Source of the DNA: Planomicrobium stackebrandtii
Lineage (GTDB): Bacteria; Bacillota; Bacilli; Bacillales_A; Planococcaceae
Assembly (NCBI RefSeq): GCF_030814955.1
Contig: NZ_JAUSWB010000001.1
Location: 610,066-674,065 of the forward strand
Reading direction: 5' to 3'
Length of the DNA stretch: 64,000 nt
Part shown: in pieces, positions 1 to 12,888 of the stretch
How the letters are laid out: every line of letters starts with the position of its first letter
Position numbering within the stretch: the stretch's first letter is position 1
Position numbers and translations under genes: made by a program
The notes under the pieces: generated by a model
What the model was told of the DNA's origin: nothing
Database searches by the model: none
The model's input: only the letters and a program-made list of their open reading frames with translations

Positions 1-54
1 TAACAATGGATATTTTTCAATCCAGCTGTTTAGTTGAGACTGCAAAATGGTCAT
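1..54 (-). CDS. N-terminal fragment of an unidentified protein (runs off the window)
   Basis: Reading leftward from an ATG at position 54, an open frame of 18 codons continues to the window edge (MTILQSQLNSWIEKYPLL). A good ribosome binding site (AAGGGG) lies six bases upstream of the ATG. The fragment is too short to assign a family. It would be the next gene after the DUF1129-like protein on the same strand, about 80 bases downstream of it. The start is plausible rather than proven. Confidence 0.45.
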   Translation of the reverse strand, partial: MTILQSQLNSWIEKYPLL

Positions 55-136
55 ATAAATCCCCTTCCGTTCGATTGTCCTAATAGCTTCATCATACAGG
101 ACAGCCTAAAAGAATTCATCCTCGTATGGAATGTTT

Positions 137-817
137 TTACTGTTCGTTCGACAGTCGTCCGATTCCTTTGTTGATAAGCAACAACGCAATGCCAATCAGC
201 AGGAATAGCCACCACTCCACATGCATTACAGGACCGATTCCATCAAACAGGAAGGCTGTCCCTAAAATAAAAGCAAATGTCGCCATGCCATATAATCCTA
301 CTTTCACATACGTTTTCCATTGCTGATCTTTCGGTTTAAAGACAGAAGAACGGATAATCTTAAAAAATATTTTGACGCCGATTGAGCCAAACAAACTGAC
401 TGATAGCAGAATCAACAGGATGCTGCCAAGCGCAATTTCATTATTCCACTCTGTAAATACAGAAATAACAACATTAGCAATTCCATAAGTAATGGCAAAC
501 CAGCCCACTAATCCGATAATTCCTGAAGCCACTAACCAAAAGACATTTCTGCGTTTTTGGCTAGGTAAATTGGCAATCAATTCATCTGCATAGGCTTGTG
601 GGGAATCGCCAAATAAGTCTGCTGCGTCTTTGCCGTTTTCCTGCGCTTCTAGGAGATGATCCAGCAAATCCATCAAAATTTCCTCTCCCGCATGCTCGTC
701 CACACGAAGGTCTGTCCGAATATACAGCAGCAAATTTTCATATACTTGCTCATTGTCAGAATTCAGCAGTTCCCTTTTATCATTGTTCTCCTCAATCAAT
801 TCAGTCGTTTTTCTCAT
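137..817 (-). CDS. HAAS/DUF1129-type membrane protein paired with PadR
   Basis: A 226-residue protein with a soluble helical N-terminal part (about residues 1-85, rich in Glu/Asp, with a short segment typical of HAAS domains) followed by about four hydrophobic segments (roughly residues 90-115, 123-150, 168-190 and 198-218). Such proteins are commonly encoded directly behind PadR-type regulators and are thought to act with them in membrane-stress or drug responses; the biochemical role is not known. The start has a strong ribosome binding site (AAGGGGTGGAG). It overlaps the end of padR by 17 bases, so the two are translationally coupled. The DUF assignment is by resemblance; the membrane topology and gene pairing are the firm part. 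Confidence 0.75.
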   Translation of the reverse strand: MRKTTELIEENNDKRELLNSDNEQVYENLLLYIRTDLRVDEHAGEEILMDLLDHLLEAQENGKDAADLFGDSPQAYADELIANLPSQKRRNVFWLVASGIIGLVGWFAITYGIANVVISVFTEWNNEIALGSILLILLSVSLFGSIGVKIFFKIIRSSVFKPKDQQWKTYVKVGLYGMATFAFILGTAFLFDGIGPVMHVEWWLFLLIGIALLLINKGIGRLSNEQ

Positions 818-1145
818 CTACTCCACCCCTTCTCAGTAATTGGCTGACAGGTGTTGCAATTTGAAGCCATTCGGAAGCAATTTGCTCCAGCTCCATTTTT
901 CCGCTATCTGTCAAAAAATAATATTTGCGGTTCGGCCCTGATGCAGAAGCCCTCATTTCTCCGCGAATAAAGCCATTTTTCTGAAGCCGCAGCAGCACCG
1001 GATATATGGTGCCATCACTGATGTCAGGCAAACCGATCCTCTGCAGCTTTTGCGACAGCTCATAGCCGTAAACTGGCTGCTCTTCTACGACCGCCATTAC
1101 ACAAGCATCCAAAACCCCTTTCAGCAACTGGCTTCTAAGAGCCAT
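801..1145 (-). CDS. PadR family transcriptional regulator
   Basis: A 114-residue winged-helix regulator. The N-terminal part (MALRSQLLKGVLDACVM) and the 'YGYELSQKL...ISDGTIYPVL' region at about residues 29-55 are the standard PadR DNA-binding signature; the rest is a short C-terminal dimerisation helix. An upstream in-frame ATG at 1178 exists, but the ATG at 1145 has the GGAGGAA ribosome binding site and gives the usual family length, so it is preferred. It is co-transcribed with the DUF1129-like membrane protein and very probably represses its own promoter, because an inverted repeat and a palindrome sit between the promoter and the gene. The inducer is unknown. Confidence 0.9.
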   Translation of the reverse strand: MALRSQLLKGVLDACVMAVVEEQPVYGYELSQKLQRIGLPDISDGTIYPVLLRLQKNGFIRGEMRASASGPNRKYYFLTDSGKMELEQIASEWLQIATPVSQLLRRGGVDEKND

Positions 1146-1170
1146 AGTTGTTCCTCCTTCCGGTATTCGG

Positions 1171-1223
1171 TAATGCAAGATAGTGACGCAAAAAAATAAC
1201 TACCTTGCATTACCAACTAGTTG
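1171..1223. promoter_or_regulatory. Probable PadR operator: inverted repeat plus palindrome
   Basis: TAATGCAAGATAGT (1171-1184) is repeated as an inverted copy ACTACCTTGCATTA (1199-1212), differing at one base. Immediately next to it CAACTAGTTG (1214-1223) is a perfect palindrome lying at the expected transcription start. AACTAGTT-like cores are known in PadR-family operators. Position just downstream of the -10 box supports autorepression; binding itself is inferred. Confidence 0.65.
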
Positions 1224-1228
1224 CTTTG

Positions 1229-1257
1229 ATTATAGTCAATCCCTTTCTCGCTGTCAA
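1229..1257 (-). promoter_or_regulatory. Sigma-A promoter of the padR operon
   Basis: On the minus strand TTGACA (1252-1257) and TATAAT (1229-1234) match consensus at all twelve positions and are separated by exactly 17 bases. The predicted start near 1222 falls inside the palindrome at 1214-1223, so a bound repressor would block initiation. Confidence 0.85.
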
Positions 1258-1276
1258 CCATTTCCAGTACAACTCT

Positions 1277-1300
1277 AAAAAAAAACAGCCAATTGGCTGG
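1277..1300 (-). terminator. Terminator of the pyr operon
   Basis: The palindrome CAGCCAATTGGCTG (1286-1299) lies just beyond the pyrE stop codon and is followed on the minus strand by nine T residues. It ends the pyrR-to-pyrE transcript. Confidence 0.85.
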
Positions 1301-1303
1301 TTT

Positions 1304-1923
1304 TTACAGAGATCCTGCTTTTAATTTTTCATGCCAGTCAGCGAGCATTGGCATATCTTCTTCACGGATAGCTCCTGTGCTTAACGCCTGTTCAACGAGC
1401 GCCGGGAAATCCGTCAGCGTATGGAATGTGTAGCCGGAGCCCGTGATTGCTTCGATCGACTGCGGCAAATCGTAAGTGAAGATGGCAACGATCCCAAGTA
1501 CGTCAAAACCTGCTGCTTCCAGTGCCTGAGCTGCCTGCAGCACCGATCCGCCTTTGGAAATCAAATCTTCCACAACGACCACTTTCTTGCCCGGTTCGAC
1601 TTTGCCTTCAATCATATTCGTCTGGCCGTGTTCTTTGGCTTTCGATCGGACATAGACCATCGGCAATTCAAGCAAATCGCTGACCCAAGCCGCGTGCGGA
1701 ATTCCGGCAGTCGCTGTGCCTGCCACCACTTCGCATTCCGGATAAAATTGTTTGATGGTATCTGCTAACCCAGCGGCGATGTCTTTTCGCACTGCCGGAT
1801 AAGACATCGTCAAACGGTTATCACAATAAATCGGCGATTTGACGCCTGATGCCCATGTGAACGGGTCTTGCGGGCGAAGTTCGACTGCCCCGACGGCCAG
1901 TAAATGATTTGCTATTTTAGATT

Positions 1924-1927
<4 letters not shown>
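1304..1927 (-). CDS. pyrE: Orotate phosphoribosyltransferase
   Basis: Transfers phosphoribose from PRPP to orotate, giving orotidine 5'-phosphate, the fifth step of UMP synthesis. The PRPP loop [13 protein letters not shown] is at about residues 116-128 and the conserved FTWASG...SPIYCDNR block at 23-38. The preferred start is the TTG at 1927: it is preceded by GGGGTGG at proper distance, overlaps the pyrF stop as TTGA, and gives the usual 207-residue length. An in-frame ATG at 1942 lies five codons upstream within pyrF but has no clear ribosome binding site. It is the last gene of the operon and is followed by a strong terminator. Confidence 0.95.
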
Positions 1928-4284
<2,357 letters not shown>

Positions 4285-4288
<4 letters not shown>

Positions 4289-7200
4289 ACACCTGCCCCC
4301 ATTTCTTCAGCTGAGAAGGTCATCGATTCGATGACGCGCAGCATCGCTTCTGCCGTATCCAGTGAAGTCAGGCAAGGAATGCCGTTTTCGACTGATTCGC
4401 GGCGAATGCGGAAACCGTCGCGCTGCGGCTGCTTGCCTTTCGTCAATGTGTTGATGACGATTTGGGTGTCGCCGTTTTGGATGACATCCAGCAAGGTTTT
4501 GCCTGTTGATCCGATCTTGCCGATTGGCGCTACCAAAATACCCGCTTCTTCAAAAGCTTTGGCTGTCCCGCCGGTCGCCATAATCTGATAGCCGATCGCT
4601 TTAAAGCGTTTCGCTAAACCGATCGCTTCTTCTTTGTCCTTGTCCGCAACCGTCAGCAGCACTGTGCCGTGGTCTTTTACTTCCATGCCGGCTGCTGCCA
4701 ACCCTTTATAAAGTGCTTTTTCCAAAGTCGTGTCTTTGCCCATGACTTCTCCGGTGGATTTCATTTCCGGCCCAAGCGTTATGTCCACCCGGCGAAGTTT
4801 CGCGAATGAGAACACCGGCACTTTGACGAATACGCCTTTTGAGATCGGCGCAAGTCCTGGCGTATAGCCTTGATCCACGATACTCTGCCCCAGAATTGCT
4901 TTTGTCGCGATATTGGCCATCGGGATCGACGTGATTTTGCTCATGAACGGCACCGTCCGGCTTGATCTTGGATTCACTTCAATGACGAAAACTTCACCTT
5001 TGGAAATGACGTACTGGATATTCAGCAAGCCGACAATGTTCAGCCCTTTTGCCAGGCGCGTCGTGTAGTCAACCAAGGTATCCAATAATTCCGTAGAGAT
5101 GTTTTGTGTCGGATAGACCGCAATTGAGTCGCCCGAGTGGACGCCTGCTCGTTCAATATGCTCCATGATGCCTGGGATCAATACGTGTTTTCCATCCGAG
5201 ATGGCATCTACTTCGATTTCGATTCCAGTCAGGTAACGGTCAACCAGAACCGGATGTTCCGGACTTGCTTCTACGGCATGTTCCATATAATGCTTCAAGT
5301 CTTCCTGGTTGTAAACAATTTCCATTGCGCGTCCGCCAAGAACATAGGAAGGGCGGACCAACACCGGGTAGCCAATGTCAGCTGCAATGATGATCGCTTC
5401 TTCTGCGTTGACGGCCGTTTTGCCTAGAGGCTGCGGAATGCCGATTTCGTGCAGGGCTGCTTCAAATTTATTGCGATTTTCCGCTCTGTCCGTATCTTCC
5501 AAAGTTGTCCCAAGAATTTTAACGCCGTTCTGTTCCAATTTTTCTGCAAGGTTGATGGCTGTCTGCCCGCCGAACTGGACGACAACGCCTTTTGGCTGCT
5601 CCAAGTCGACAATGTGCATGACATCCTCGATTGTCAGCGGTTCAAAATACAATTTATCCGAAATCGAGAAGTCTGTCGAGACGGTTTCCGGGTTGTTGTT
5701 GACGATGATTGCTTCATAGCCTGCTTCTTTGATGGCCCAGACAGAATGCACCGTCGCATAATCAAATTCCACGCCTTGGCCGATGCGGATCGGACCTGAT
5801 CCAAGAACGATGACGGATTCTTTGTCGGTTTTCACGGATTCATTTTCATCTTCATACGTACCGTAGAAATAAGGCGTTTCGGATTCGAATTCCGCAGCAC
5901 AAGTATCAACCATTTTATAGACCGGCATCAACTTTTGTTCTTTGCGCCAATTGTAAACTTCCTGCTCGGTCGTATTCCATAGCTTCGCAATCGTCCGGTC
6001 AGCAAAGCCCAGACGTTTCGCGCGTTTCGCTGTCTCATAGTCAAAAGCAGCGTTTTTCAATGTTTCTTCGTATTGGACGATGTTTTCGAACTTCTTCAGG
6101 AAGAATAAATCAATTTGGCTCCATTCGTTGATGGTTTCAATCGTCACTCCGCGGCGCAGCGCTTCGCCGATAAAGAACAAGCGCTCATCTCCAGCCCGGC
6201 AGATGCGTTTTTGAATCCATTCGTCGCTCATGGCGTCAGCATTTTTCAACTCCAGGTGGAATTGGCCTGTTTCCAGCGATCGGACAGCTTTCAGGATTGA
6301 CTCTTCGAACGTCCGGCCCATAGCCATCACTTCTCCAGTTGCTTTCATCTGCGTCCCCAAATTGCGTTTTGCCGATTCGAATTTATCAAACGGCCAGCGT
6401 GGAATTTTCGTAACCACATAATCCAATGCCGGCTCGAAAGCGGCATAGGTCCGGCCTGTGACCGGGTTCATCATTTCATCCAGTGTCAAGCCGACTGCGA
6501 TTTTAGCGGCTAGTTTGGCGATCGGGTAGCCTGTCGCTTTTGAAGCCAGTGCAGAAGACCGGCTGACACGTGGGTTTACTTCGATGATGTAGTAATTAAA
6601 GCTGAATGGATCCAGCGCCAGCTGCACGTTGCATCCGCCTTCGATTTTCAATGCGCGGATGATTTTCAGCGAGACATTGCGCAACATCTGGTATTCGCGG
6701 TCAGACAATGTTTGGCTGGGCGCCACAACAATCGAATCGCCTGTATGAATGCCCACCGGATCGATATTTTCCATGTTGCAGACAACAATTGCCGTATCGT
6801 TTTTATCGCGCATCACTTCGTATTCGATTTCCTTGAAGCCGGCAATTGATTTTTCCAGCAGGCATTGCGTGACCGGGCTGTATTTCAGGCCACTCGCCAC
6901 GATTTCCTTCAATTCTTCGTAATTGTGGCAGATACCGCCGCCGGTGCCGCCTAATGTAAAGGCCGGACGGACGATAACCGGATAGCCGACCCGTGCAATA
7001 AAGTTCTCTGCTTCTGCCATGTTGTGGATAATATCCGAATCGGGAACCGGTTCTCCCAGTTCGTTCATCAAAGTTCGGAACAAGTCACGGTCTTCCGCTT
7101 TATGGATGGCTTCCAGCTTGGTCCCTAAGATTTCGATATTCAACTCGTCCAAAATTCCTGATTCGTCTAGTTCGATGGCCATGTTCAACCCTGTTTGACC

Positions 7201-7473
7201 GCCCAGTGTCGGAAGCAGCGCGTCCGGACGCTCTTTGCGGAGGATGCGGCTGACAAATTCCAAGGTAATTGGCTCGATATAGACTTTATCTGCAATTTCG
7301 GTATCCGTCATAATGGTTGCTGGATTTGAGTTGATCAGGATGACACGGTAACCTTCTTCTCGCAATGCCAGGCAGGCTTGCGTGCCGGCATAGTCAAACT
7401 CTGCTGCTTGTCCGATAACGATTGGTCCCGAACCGATTACGAGTATACTTTGAATATCTTGTCTTTTAGGCAT
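4285..7473 (-). CDS. carB: Carbamoyl-phosphate synthase, large subunit
   Basis: Makes carbamoyl phosphate from bicarbonate, ammonia delivered by CarA, and two ATP. At 1062 residues it is full length, with two homologous halves: each has a pre-ATP-grasp GSGPI(V/R)IGQ...EFDYA segment (about residues 14-31 and 560-580) and an ATP-grasp domain, and the C-terminus (about 930-1062) is the MGS-like regulatory domain with [10 protein letters not shown]. Because it lies inside the pyr operon it is the pyrimidine-regulated enzyme (pyrAB in B. subtilis). It overlaps carA by eight bases and pyrK by four. Confidence 0.97.
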
Positions 7474-8560
7474 GTTGCTGCTCCTTTCGAGTTGCGTTCA
7501 TTACATCTATAAATCGGTCGAATAAGTAGTTTGAGTCTTCAGGTCCCGGTGAAGATTCCGGATGGTACTGGACGGTGAATGCTGGGTAATCCAAATGGGT
7601 CAGTCCTTCATTCGTTCCGTCGTTCAATGCGCTATGCGTCACTTTCAATCTCGTGCCTTGCAGTGTTTCTTCATCTACAGCGTAGCCGTGGTTTTGGGAA
7701 GTGATTTCGATCCTTCCGGTGATTAAGTCACGGACTGGATGGTTGCCGCCGCGATGGCCGAACTTCAGCTTAAAGGTATCCGCACCGCAGGCTCTTGCAA
7801 ACAATTGGTGGCCCAGGCAGATGCCGAAGATTGGAACATTCCCGAGCAGTTCCCGCACCACTTCTACACATTCTTCTACGTCTTTAGGGTCTCCAGGGCC
7901 GTTTGACAGCATGACGCCGTCCGGTCCCCAAGCCAAAATTTCTTTTGACGGCGTATTATATGGCACAACAATTACATCGCAATCGCGGTTGTTAAGCTCG
8001 CGCAAGATGCCGTGCTTCATGCCGTAGTCAATGAGTACCACTCGTTTGCCCCGGCCCGGGCTCGGATAAGGGCGTGCTGATGAAACTTGTGCCACTTGGT
8101 TTCTTGGCAAAACGGTCGCCTGAAGCGTCTTGACCACTTCTTCAGTTTGAACATCTTCGCCTGCTGCCGTCAATACTCCTTTAATGGAGCCTTTTGAACG
8201 GATCAGGCGTGTCAGTTTGCGTGTATCAATTCCGGAAATTCCGGGGATGCCTTTGATTTTGAACAATTCATCCAATGTTAAATTGTTTCGGAAGTTGGAT
8301 GGAAACTCAGCGATTTCTCGAACCACCATTCCCTTGACTGCTGGTTCAATCGATTCAAAATCATCGCTGTTGATGCCGTAATTGCCGATCAATGGATACG
8401 TCATAGTGATAATCTGACCACAGTAGGAAGGGTCTGATAAAATTTCCTGATAGCCGGTCATGCTCGTATTAAAGACAATTTCCCCAACCGAGGCATCTTC
8501 GCCGCCGAATGCTGTTCCTTCAAATACCGTACCGTCTTCTAAGATCAAATAGCGTTTCAT
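7466..8560 (-). CDS. carA: Carbamoyl-phosphate synthase, small (glutaminase) subunit
   Basis: Hydrolyses glutamine and channels ammonia to CarB. The 364-residue protein has the CarA-specific N-terminal domain ([15 protein letters not shown]) and a class I glutamine amidotransferase domain with nucleophile Cys248 in FGICLGHQ and the His-Glu pair in VQYHPES. The start at 8560 is chosen over the longer frame to 8617 because it has a GGAGGAG ribosome binding site and shares one base with the pyrC stop codon. It corresponds to pyrAA of B. subtilis. Confidence 0.96.
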   Translation of the reverse strand: MKRYLILEDGTVFEGTAFGGEDASVGEIVFNTSMTGYQEILSDPSYCGQIITMTYPLIGNYGINSDDFESIEPAVKGMVVREIAEFPSNFRNNLTLDELFKIKGIPGISGIDTRKLTRLIRSKGSIKGVLTAAGEDVQTEEVVKTLQATVLPRNQVAQVSSARPYPSPGRGKRVVLIDYGMKHGILRELNNRDCDVIVVPYNTPSKEILAWGPDGVMLSNGPGDPKDVEECVEVVRELLGNVPIFGICLGHQLFARACGADTFKLKFGHRGGNHPVRDLITGRIEITSQNHGYAVDEETLQGTRLKVTHSALNDGTNEGLTHLDYPAFTVQYHPESSPGPEDSNYLFDRFIDVMNATRKEQQHA

Positions 8561-9837
8561 CAATTTTTCTCCTCCTGCCATACGATTTCTCCACCAAAAA
8601 TGGTCATTGCCGGCCATCCTGTACAGTTCCAGCCGTCAAACGGTGTATTTTTGCCTTTTGATAAAAATTCATCTGCCTGAATTGGCTGCTCTTTATCCAG
8701 ATCCAAGAGCACCAGGTCGGCTGTTTGGCCAGGTTCCATCGTGCCATAAGGCAAGTTAAAGGTTTTACTCGGCTTGATTGTCAACCAGTCGATCAATTGC
8801 TGCAGCGTCCACACGCCTGTTTTGACGAATTTGCTGTGGAGCAACGGAAACGCTGTTTCAAATCCAACTATGCCGAACATCGATCCGTTCATGCCGTTGG
8901 TTTTCTCTGCTGCTGTATGCGGTGCATGATCTGTTGCTATAAAGTCCAGCGTCCCGTCAAGCAAGCCTTCGTGCAAAGCCTGCCAATCTTCCTTGGCACG
9001 AAGCGGCGGGTTCATTTTGTAGTTTGCATCATCTGCTGGAATATCGTCTTCTGTCAATAACAAGTGGTGCGGCGTTACTTCAGCCGTCACGCGAACACCC
9101 GCGCGTTTTGCGTCACGGATAATGCGCACAGATTCTTTCGTGCTGACGTGGCAAACATGGTAATGCGCCCCTGCAGCTTCGGCCAGCAAAATGTCGCGCG
9201 CAATATGCACAGATTCTGCAATGGAAGGAATGCCTTTAAGCCCCAGCTCTTTGCTGCGTTTGCCTTCATGCATAACACCGTCATAAATCAGGCTGTTGTC
9301 TTCACAATGGGCGACGACCGCCATATCAATTTTTGCGGCATCCTGCATCGTTTCGTACATCATGCCCGCCTGCTGGATGCCAACACCGTCATCGGTGAAG
9401 GCAAACGCGCCGTTTTCTTTCAGCTCCTGCAAATTCGTGCGTTCTTTCCCGGCTTCTCTGATCGTGATGGAAGCATACGGCAAAACCCGGATAAGCGCAT
9501 TTTTTTCGATCAATCCGTTGACCAGCTGCAGATTTTCTTTCGTGTCGGGAACAGGGCGCGTGTTCGGCATGGCACAGATTGTAGTAAATCCGCCTTTTGC
9601 CGCTGATTTCGTCCCGCTTTCGATCGTTTCTTTCTGCTCGCCGCCTGGTTCACGCAAGTGAACGTGGATATCAACAAATCCTGGTGCGATCATTCGGCCA
9701 TTGCCGTCAATTTCCGTTTCGTCCTTCACTTTTAAATCTTTGCCGATTTCATTGATTTTGCCATCGGTGATGCGGATATTGGTTGGTGCAAGTTCTCCAT
9801 TTTGCAGCATGTTTACATTTTTTATGAATAAATTCAA
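8560..9837 (-). CDS. pyrC: Dihydroorotase
   Basis: Cyclises N-carbamoyl-aspartate to dihydroorotate. This is a 425-residue amidohydrolase of the long class I type with the zinc-binding HxH in [10 protein letters not shown] (His58, His60) and the downstream [10 protein letters not shown] motif near residue 305. The start is a TTG at 9837 with GAAAGGGAGAG upstream; no ATG fits as well. The gene follows pyrB by a single base and shares a base with carA. Confidence 0.96.
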   Translation of the reverse strand: MNLFIKNVNMLQNGELAPTNIRITDGKINEIGKDLKVKDETEIDGNGRMIAPGFVDIHVHLREPGGEQKETIESGTKSAAKGGFTTICAMPNTRPVPDTKENLQLVNGLIEKNALIRVLPYASITIREAGKERTNLQELKENGAFAFTDDGVGIQQAGMMYETMQDAAKIDMAVVAHCEDNSLIYDGVMHEGKRSKELGLKGIPSIAESVHIARDILLAEAAGAHYHVCHVSTKESVRIIRDAKRAGVRVTAEVTPHHLLLTEDDIPADDANYKMNPPLRAKEDWQALHEGLLDGTLDFIATDHAPHTAAEKTNGMNGSMFGIVGFETAFPLLHSKFVKTGVWTLQQLIDWLTIKPSKTFNLPYGTMEPGQTADLVLLDLDKEQPIQADEFLSKGKNTPFDGWNCTGWPAMTIFGGEIVWQEEKN

Positions 9838-9838
9838 G

Positions 9839-10714
9839 TTAATCTCTCCCTTTCAATGCGTATTCAAGTACTGCCATCCGGACAAATACTCCGTTAGCCA
9901 TTTGTTTAAAAATTCGTGAGCGTTCACATTCAACAAGGCAATCTGCGATTTCAACACCCCGGTTGATCGGCGCAGGATGCATGATGATGGCGCCCTCTTT
10001 CATACGCTTTTCCCGTTCAATCGTTAAACCGTATTGCTCGTGGTAGTTTTCTTTTGAAAACATAGCCGATACCGCATGGCGTTCATGCTGAACGCGCAGC
10101 ATCATGACGACGTCCGTCTTTTCAATAAAGTCGTCCAGATGTTCCGAAGAGTCGTACTCTCCGCTCCATTCTTCCGGGCAGATAAAAGTCACTTCAGCCC
10201 CCAGCTGTTTGAGTGCCGCTGCATTCGATTTTGCTACGCGGCTGTGCGCGATATCTCCGACGATGGTGACGTGGATGCCCTCGACTCGGCCAAACTCCTG
10301 ATAGATGGTCAGCAAGTCCAGAAGCGACTGCGTCGGATGCTGCCCAGAGCCATCTCCGCCGTTGATGACCGCGACCTTGCACCCTTCAAGCTGCTGGTAG
10401 TATTCCTCTTCCTCGTGGCGGATGATGACTGCATCCACCCCGATTGCTTCCATCGTCCTGACCGTGTCGTACAGCGTTTCCCCTTTTAAGATGCTCGAGA
10501 AGGCTGTTTCAAACGGCAGCACGGCCAGTCCCATTTTGTTCTCGGCCATTTCAAAACTCATCTTGGTCCGCGTACTCGGTTCAAAAAACAGGTTGACGAC
10601 TGTGCCGTCTATCGGTGCTTTTTCACCTTGCCGGAACTTTTCGGCCCGTTCCAGCAAGGTCATGATGGTTTGGTTTTCTAAGTTGTTCATAGATAGTAAG
10701 TTTGCCAAAATCAT
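9839..10714 (-). CDS. pyrB: Aspartate carbamoyltransferase, catalytic chain
   Basis: Condenses carbamoyl phosphate with aspartate, the first committed pyrimidine step. In its 291 residues the carbamoyl-phosphate loop FFEPSTRTK is at about 43-51 and the [10 protein letters not shown] segment at about 131-140. The protein is slightly shorter than the usual 300-310 residues. No pyrI regulatory chain is present, as expected for this phylum. The ATG at 10714 has an AAAGGATGAG ribosome binding site just behind the attenuator terminator, so its translation depends on PyrR-controlled readthrough. Confidence 0.96.
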   Translation of the reverse strand: MILANLLSMNNLENQTIMTLLERAEKFRQGEKAPIDGTVVNLFFEPSTRTKMSFEMAENKMGLAVLPFETAFSSILKGETLYDTVRTMEAIGVDAVIIRHEEEEYYQQLEGCKVAVINGGDGSGQHPTQSLLDLLTIYQEFGRVEGIHVTIVGDIAHSRVAKSNAAALKQLGAEVTFICPEEWSGEYDSSEHLDDFIEKTDVVMMLRVQHERHAVSAMFSKENYHEQYGLTIEREKRMKEGAIIMHPAPINRGVEIADCLVECERSRIFKQMANGVFVRMAVLEYALKGRD

Positions 10715-10733
10715 CTCATCCTTTCATCCGCTA

Positions 10734-10835
10734 TAAAAAAACACCTTCCCAGGGGCAGGAAGGTGTGAGGAAAAAAGGGCAGAATACACCCCGATTTTCA
10801 ACCCTTTCCATGCCTCTCTGGACATTCATTAAAAG
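10734..10835 (-). promoter_or_regulatory. PyrR-dependent attenuator between pyrP and pyrB
   Basis: On the minus strand the PyrR-binding loop TCCAGAGAGGC (10812-10822) precedes a terminator hairpin made of ACACCTTCC (10758-10766 read leftward) and GGAAGGTGT (10741-10749) followed by a T-rich run (10734-10740). With UMP or UTP bound, PyrR is known to hold the loop structure so that the terminator forms. The arrangement matches the second B. subtilis-type pyr attenuator. Confidence 0.9.
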
Positions 10836-10839
10836 GTGA

Positions 10840-12126
10840 TTATTCAGTTCCGTCGTCTAATTCGTTCTTGTTCAGTCCCGGCAGCACCAGGTTGAGGATT
10901 ACGCCGACGATTGCCGCAAGTGCCATTCCTTCAATCGCGAAGGATTCGCTGAATTCCAGCTTGGCTCCGCCAATGCCGATCACCAGGATGACTGAGGAAA
11001 TAACCAAGTTGCGGTTGTTGCCAAAGTCGATGTTGTTATCCACCAGCATGCGCAATCCGGAAGAAGCGATAATGCCGAACAGCAGGATGGAAATTCCGCC
11101 AAGAACAGCTGTCGGAATGGTCTCAATCACCGCCATCAGTTTGCCCAGGAATGAAAACGCGATGGCAAACACCGCAGCTCCTAAGATGACATAAACCGAG
11201 AATACTTTGGTTATGGCAAGAACGCCGATGTTTTCGCCGTATGTGGTCTTTGGCGGACCGCCGACCAGTGAAGAAATAAAGGTTCCGATGCCGTCGCCCA
11301 GTATCGAGCGGTGCAGGCCCGGATCTTTTATGTAATTGCGGTCTACGATTTTGCCGAGCACCAGCTGATGGCCGATGTGTTCAGAAATGGTGACGATGGC
11401 AATTGGCACCATAACGAACAGCAAAGTCGGTGTTACTTGGAACGAATAATCCACTCCGGGAATCAGGAATTCCGGCACTGCAAACCAACTTGCTTCGCCG
11501 ATCGCCGTAAAGTCAATAATGCCAATGGCAGCCGAGTAAACATAACCCACGATAATGCCAATCAGGATGGGCATCAGTGAAATGATGTTCTTGAAATAGA
11601 TGTTGCAGATGATTGCCGTCAATAAGGTGACAATGGCAGCTGAGAAATGGATCAGGCTGTATTCCGATCCGTTTCCGACAGGAATATTCATGGCCATGTC
11701 TACAGCCGTTCCTGACAAGGCAAGTCCGATGACGATGATGACGGGGCCCACCACAATCGGCGGCAGCAGCTTCATCAGCCACTGGTAGCCGGTTTTCCAG
11801 ATGATCAATGCGACGATGGCATATACCGCTGAAACGAACATGGCACCGATCATAGCGGAGCCGATGCCTCCAGTTTCAGTGGCAATCGTGATTGGCACGA
11901 TAAAGGCGAATGAAGAACCTAAATATGCGGGTACTTTAAATTGCGTGATGATGATAAAGATGATGGTGGCGATTCCGCTTGTCAACAGCGCGATAGCTGG
12001 GCTCAAGCCGACCAGTTGCGGCACCAGGATGGTCGCTCCAAACATTGCAAACATATGCTGCAGGCTTAATGAAACCCATTGGACTGCTTTCGGTTTATCT
12101 TGTACATCTAAAATTGCTTCACTCAC
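10840..12126 (-). CDS. pyrP: Uracil permease
   Basis: Proton-coupled uracil uptake across the cytoplasmic membrane. The 428-residue protein belongs to the nucleobase/ascorbate (NCS2, UraA-like) family with about 12-14 hydrophobic segments; the N-terminal QHMFAMFGATILVPQLVG stretch and the central SEHIGHQL motif are characteristic. Translation starts at GTG (12126) with GGGGAG upstream. It lies 27 bases behind pyrR with no attenuator in the gap, so pyrR and pyrP share one control point. Confidence 0.95.
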   Translation of the reverse strand: MSEAILDVQDKPKAVQWVSLSLQHMFAMFGATILVPQLVGLSPAIALLTSGIATIIFIIITQFKVPAYLGSSFAFIVPITIATETGGIGSAMIGAMFVSAVYAIVALIIWKTGYQWLMKLLPPIVVGPVIIVIGLALSGTAVDMAMNIPVGNGSEYSLIHFSAAIVTLLTAIICNIYFKNIISLMPILIGIIVGYVYSAAIGIIDFTAIGEASWFAVPEFLIPGVDYSFQVTPTLLFVMVPIAIVTISEHIGHQLVLGKIVDRNYIKDPGLHRSILGDGIGTFISSLVGGPPKTTYGENIGVLAITKVFSVYVILGAAVFAIAFSFLGKLMAVIETIPTAVLGGISILLFGIIASSGLRMLVDNNIDFGNNRNLVISSVILVIGIGGAKLEFSESFAIEGMALAAIVGVILNLVLPGLNKNELDDGTE

Positions 12127-12153
12127 TGTCCATTCTCCCCTGTCTCTTTCTCT

Positions 12154-12852
<699 letters not shown>

Positions 12853-12858
12853 TTTTCA

Positions 12859-12888
12859 AGTATAAAGAAAGACGTTCGGGTTTGTCAA
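12859..12888 (-). promoter_or_regulatory. Sigma-A promoter of the pyr operon
   Basis: TTGACA (12883-12888) and TATACT (12859-12864) on the minus strand are 18 bases apart. The -35 box overlaps the rluD stop codon. Transcription would start near 12852, giving a leader that begins just ahead of the PyrR-binding structure. Confidence 0.8.

Noticed and set aside
9064..9606. 180-codon open frame antisense to pyrC
   Set aside because: pyrC is certain here, and the antisense frame has no start signals or family resemblance.
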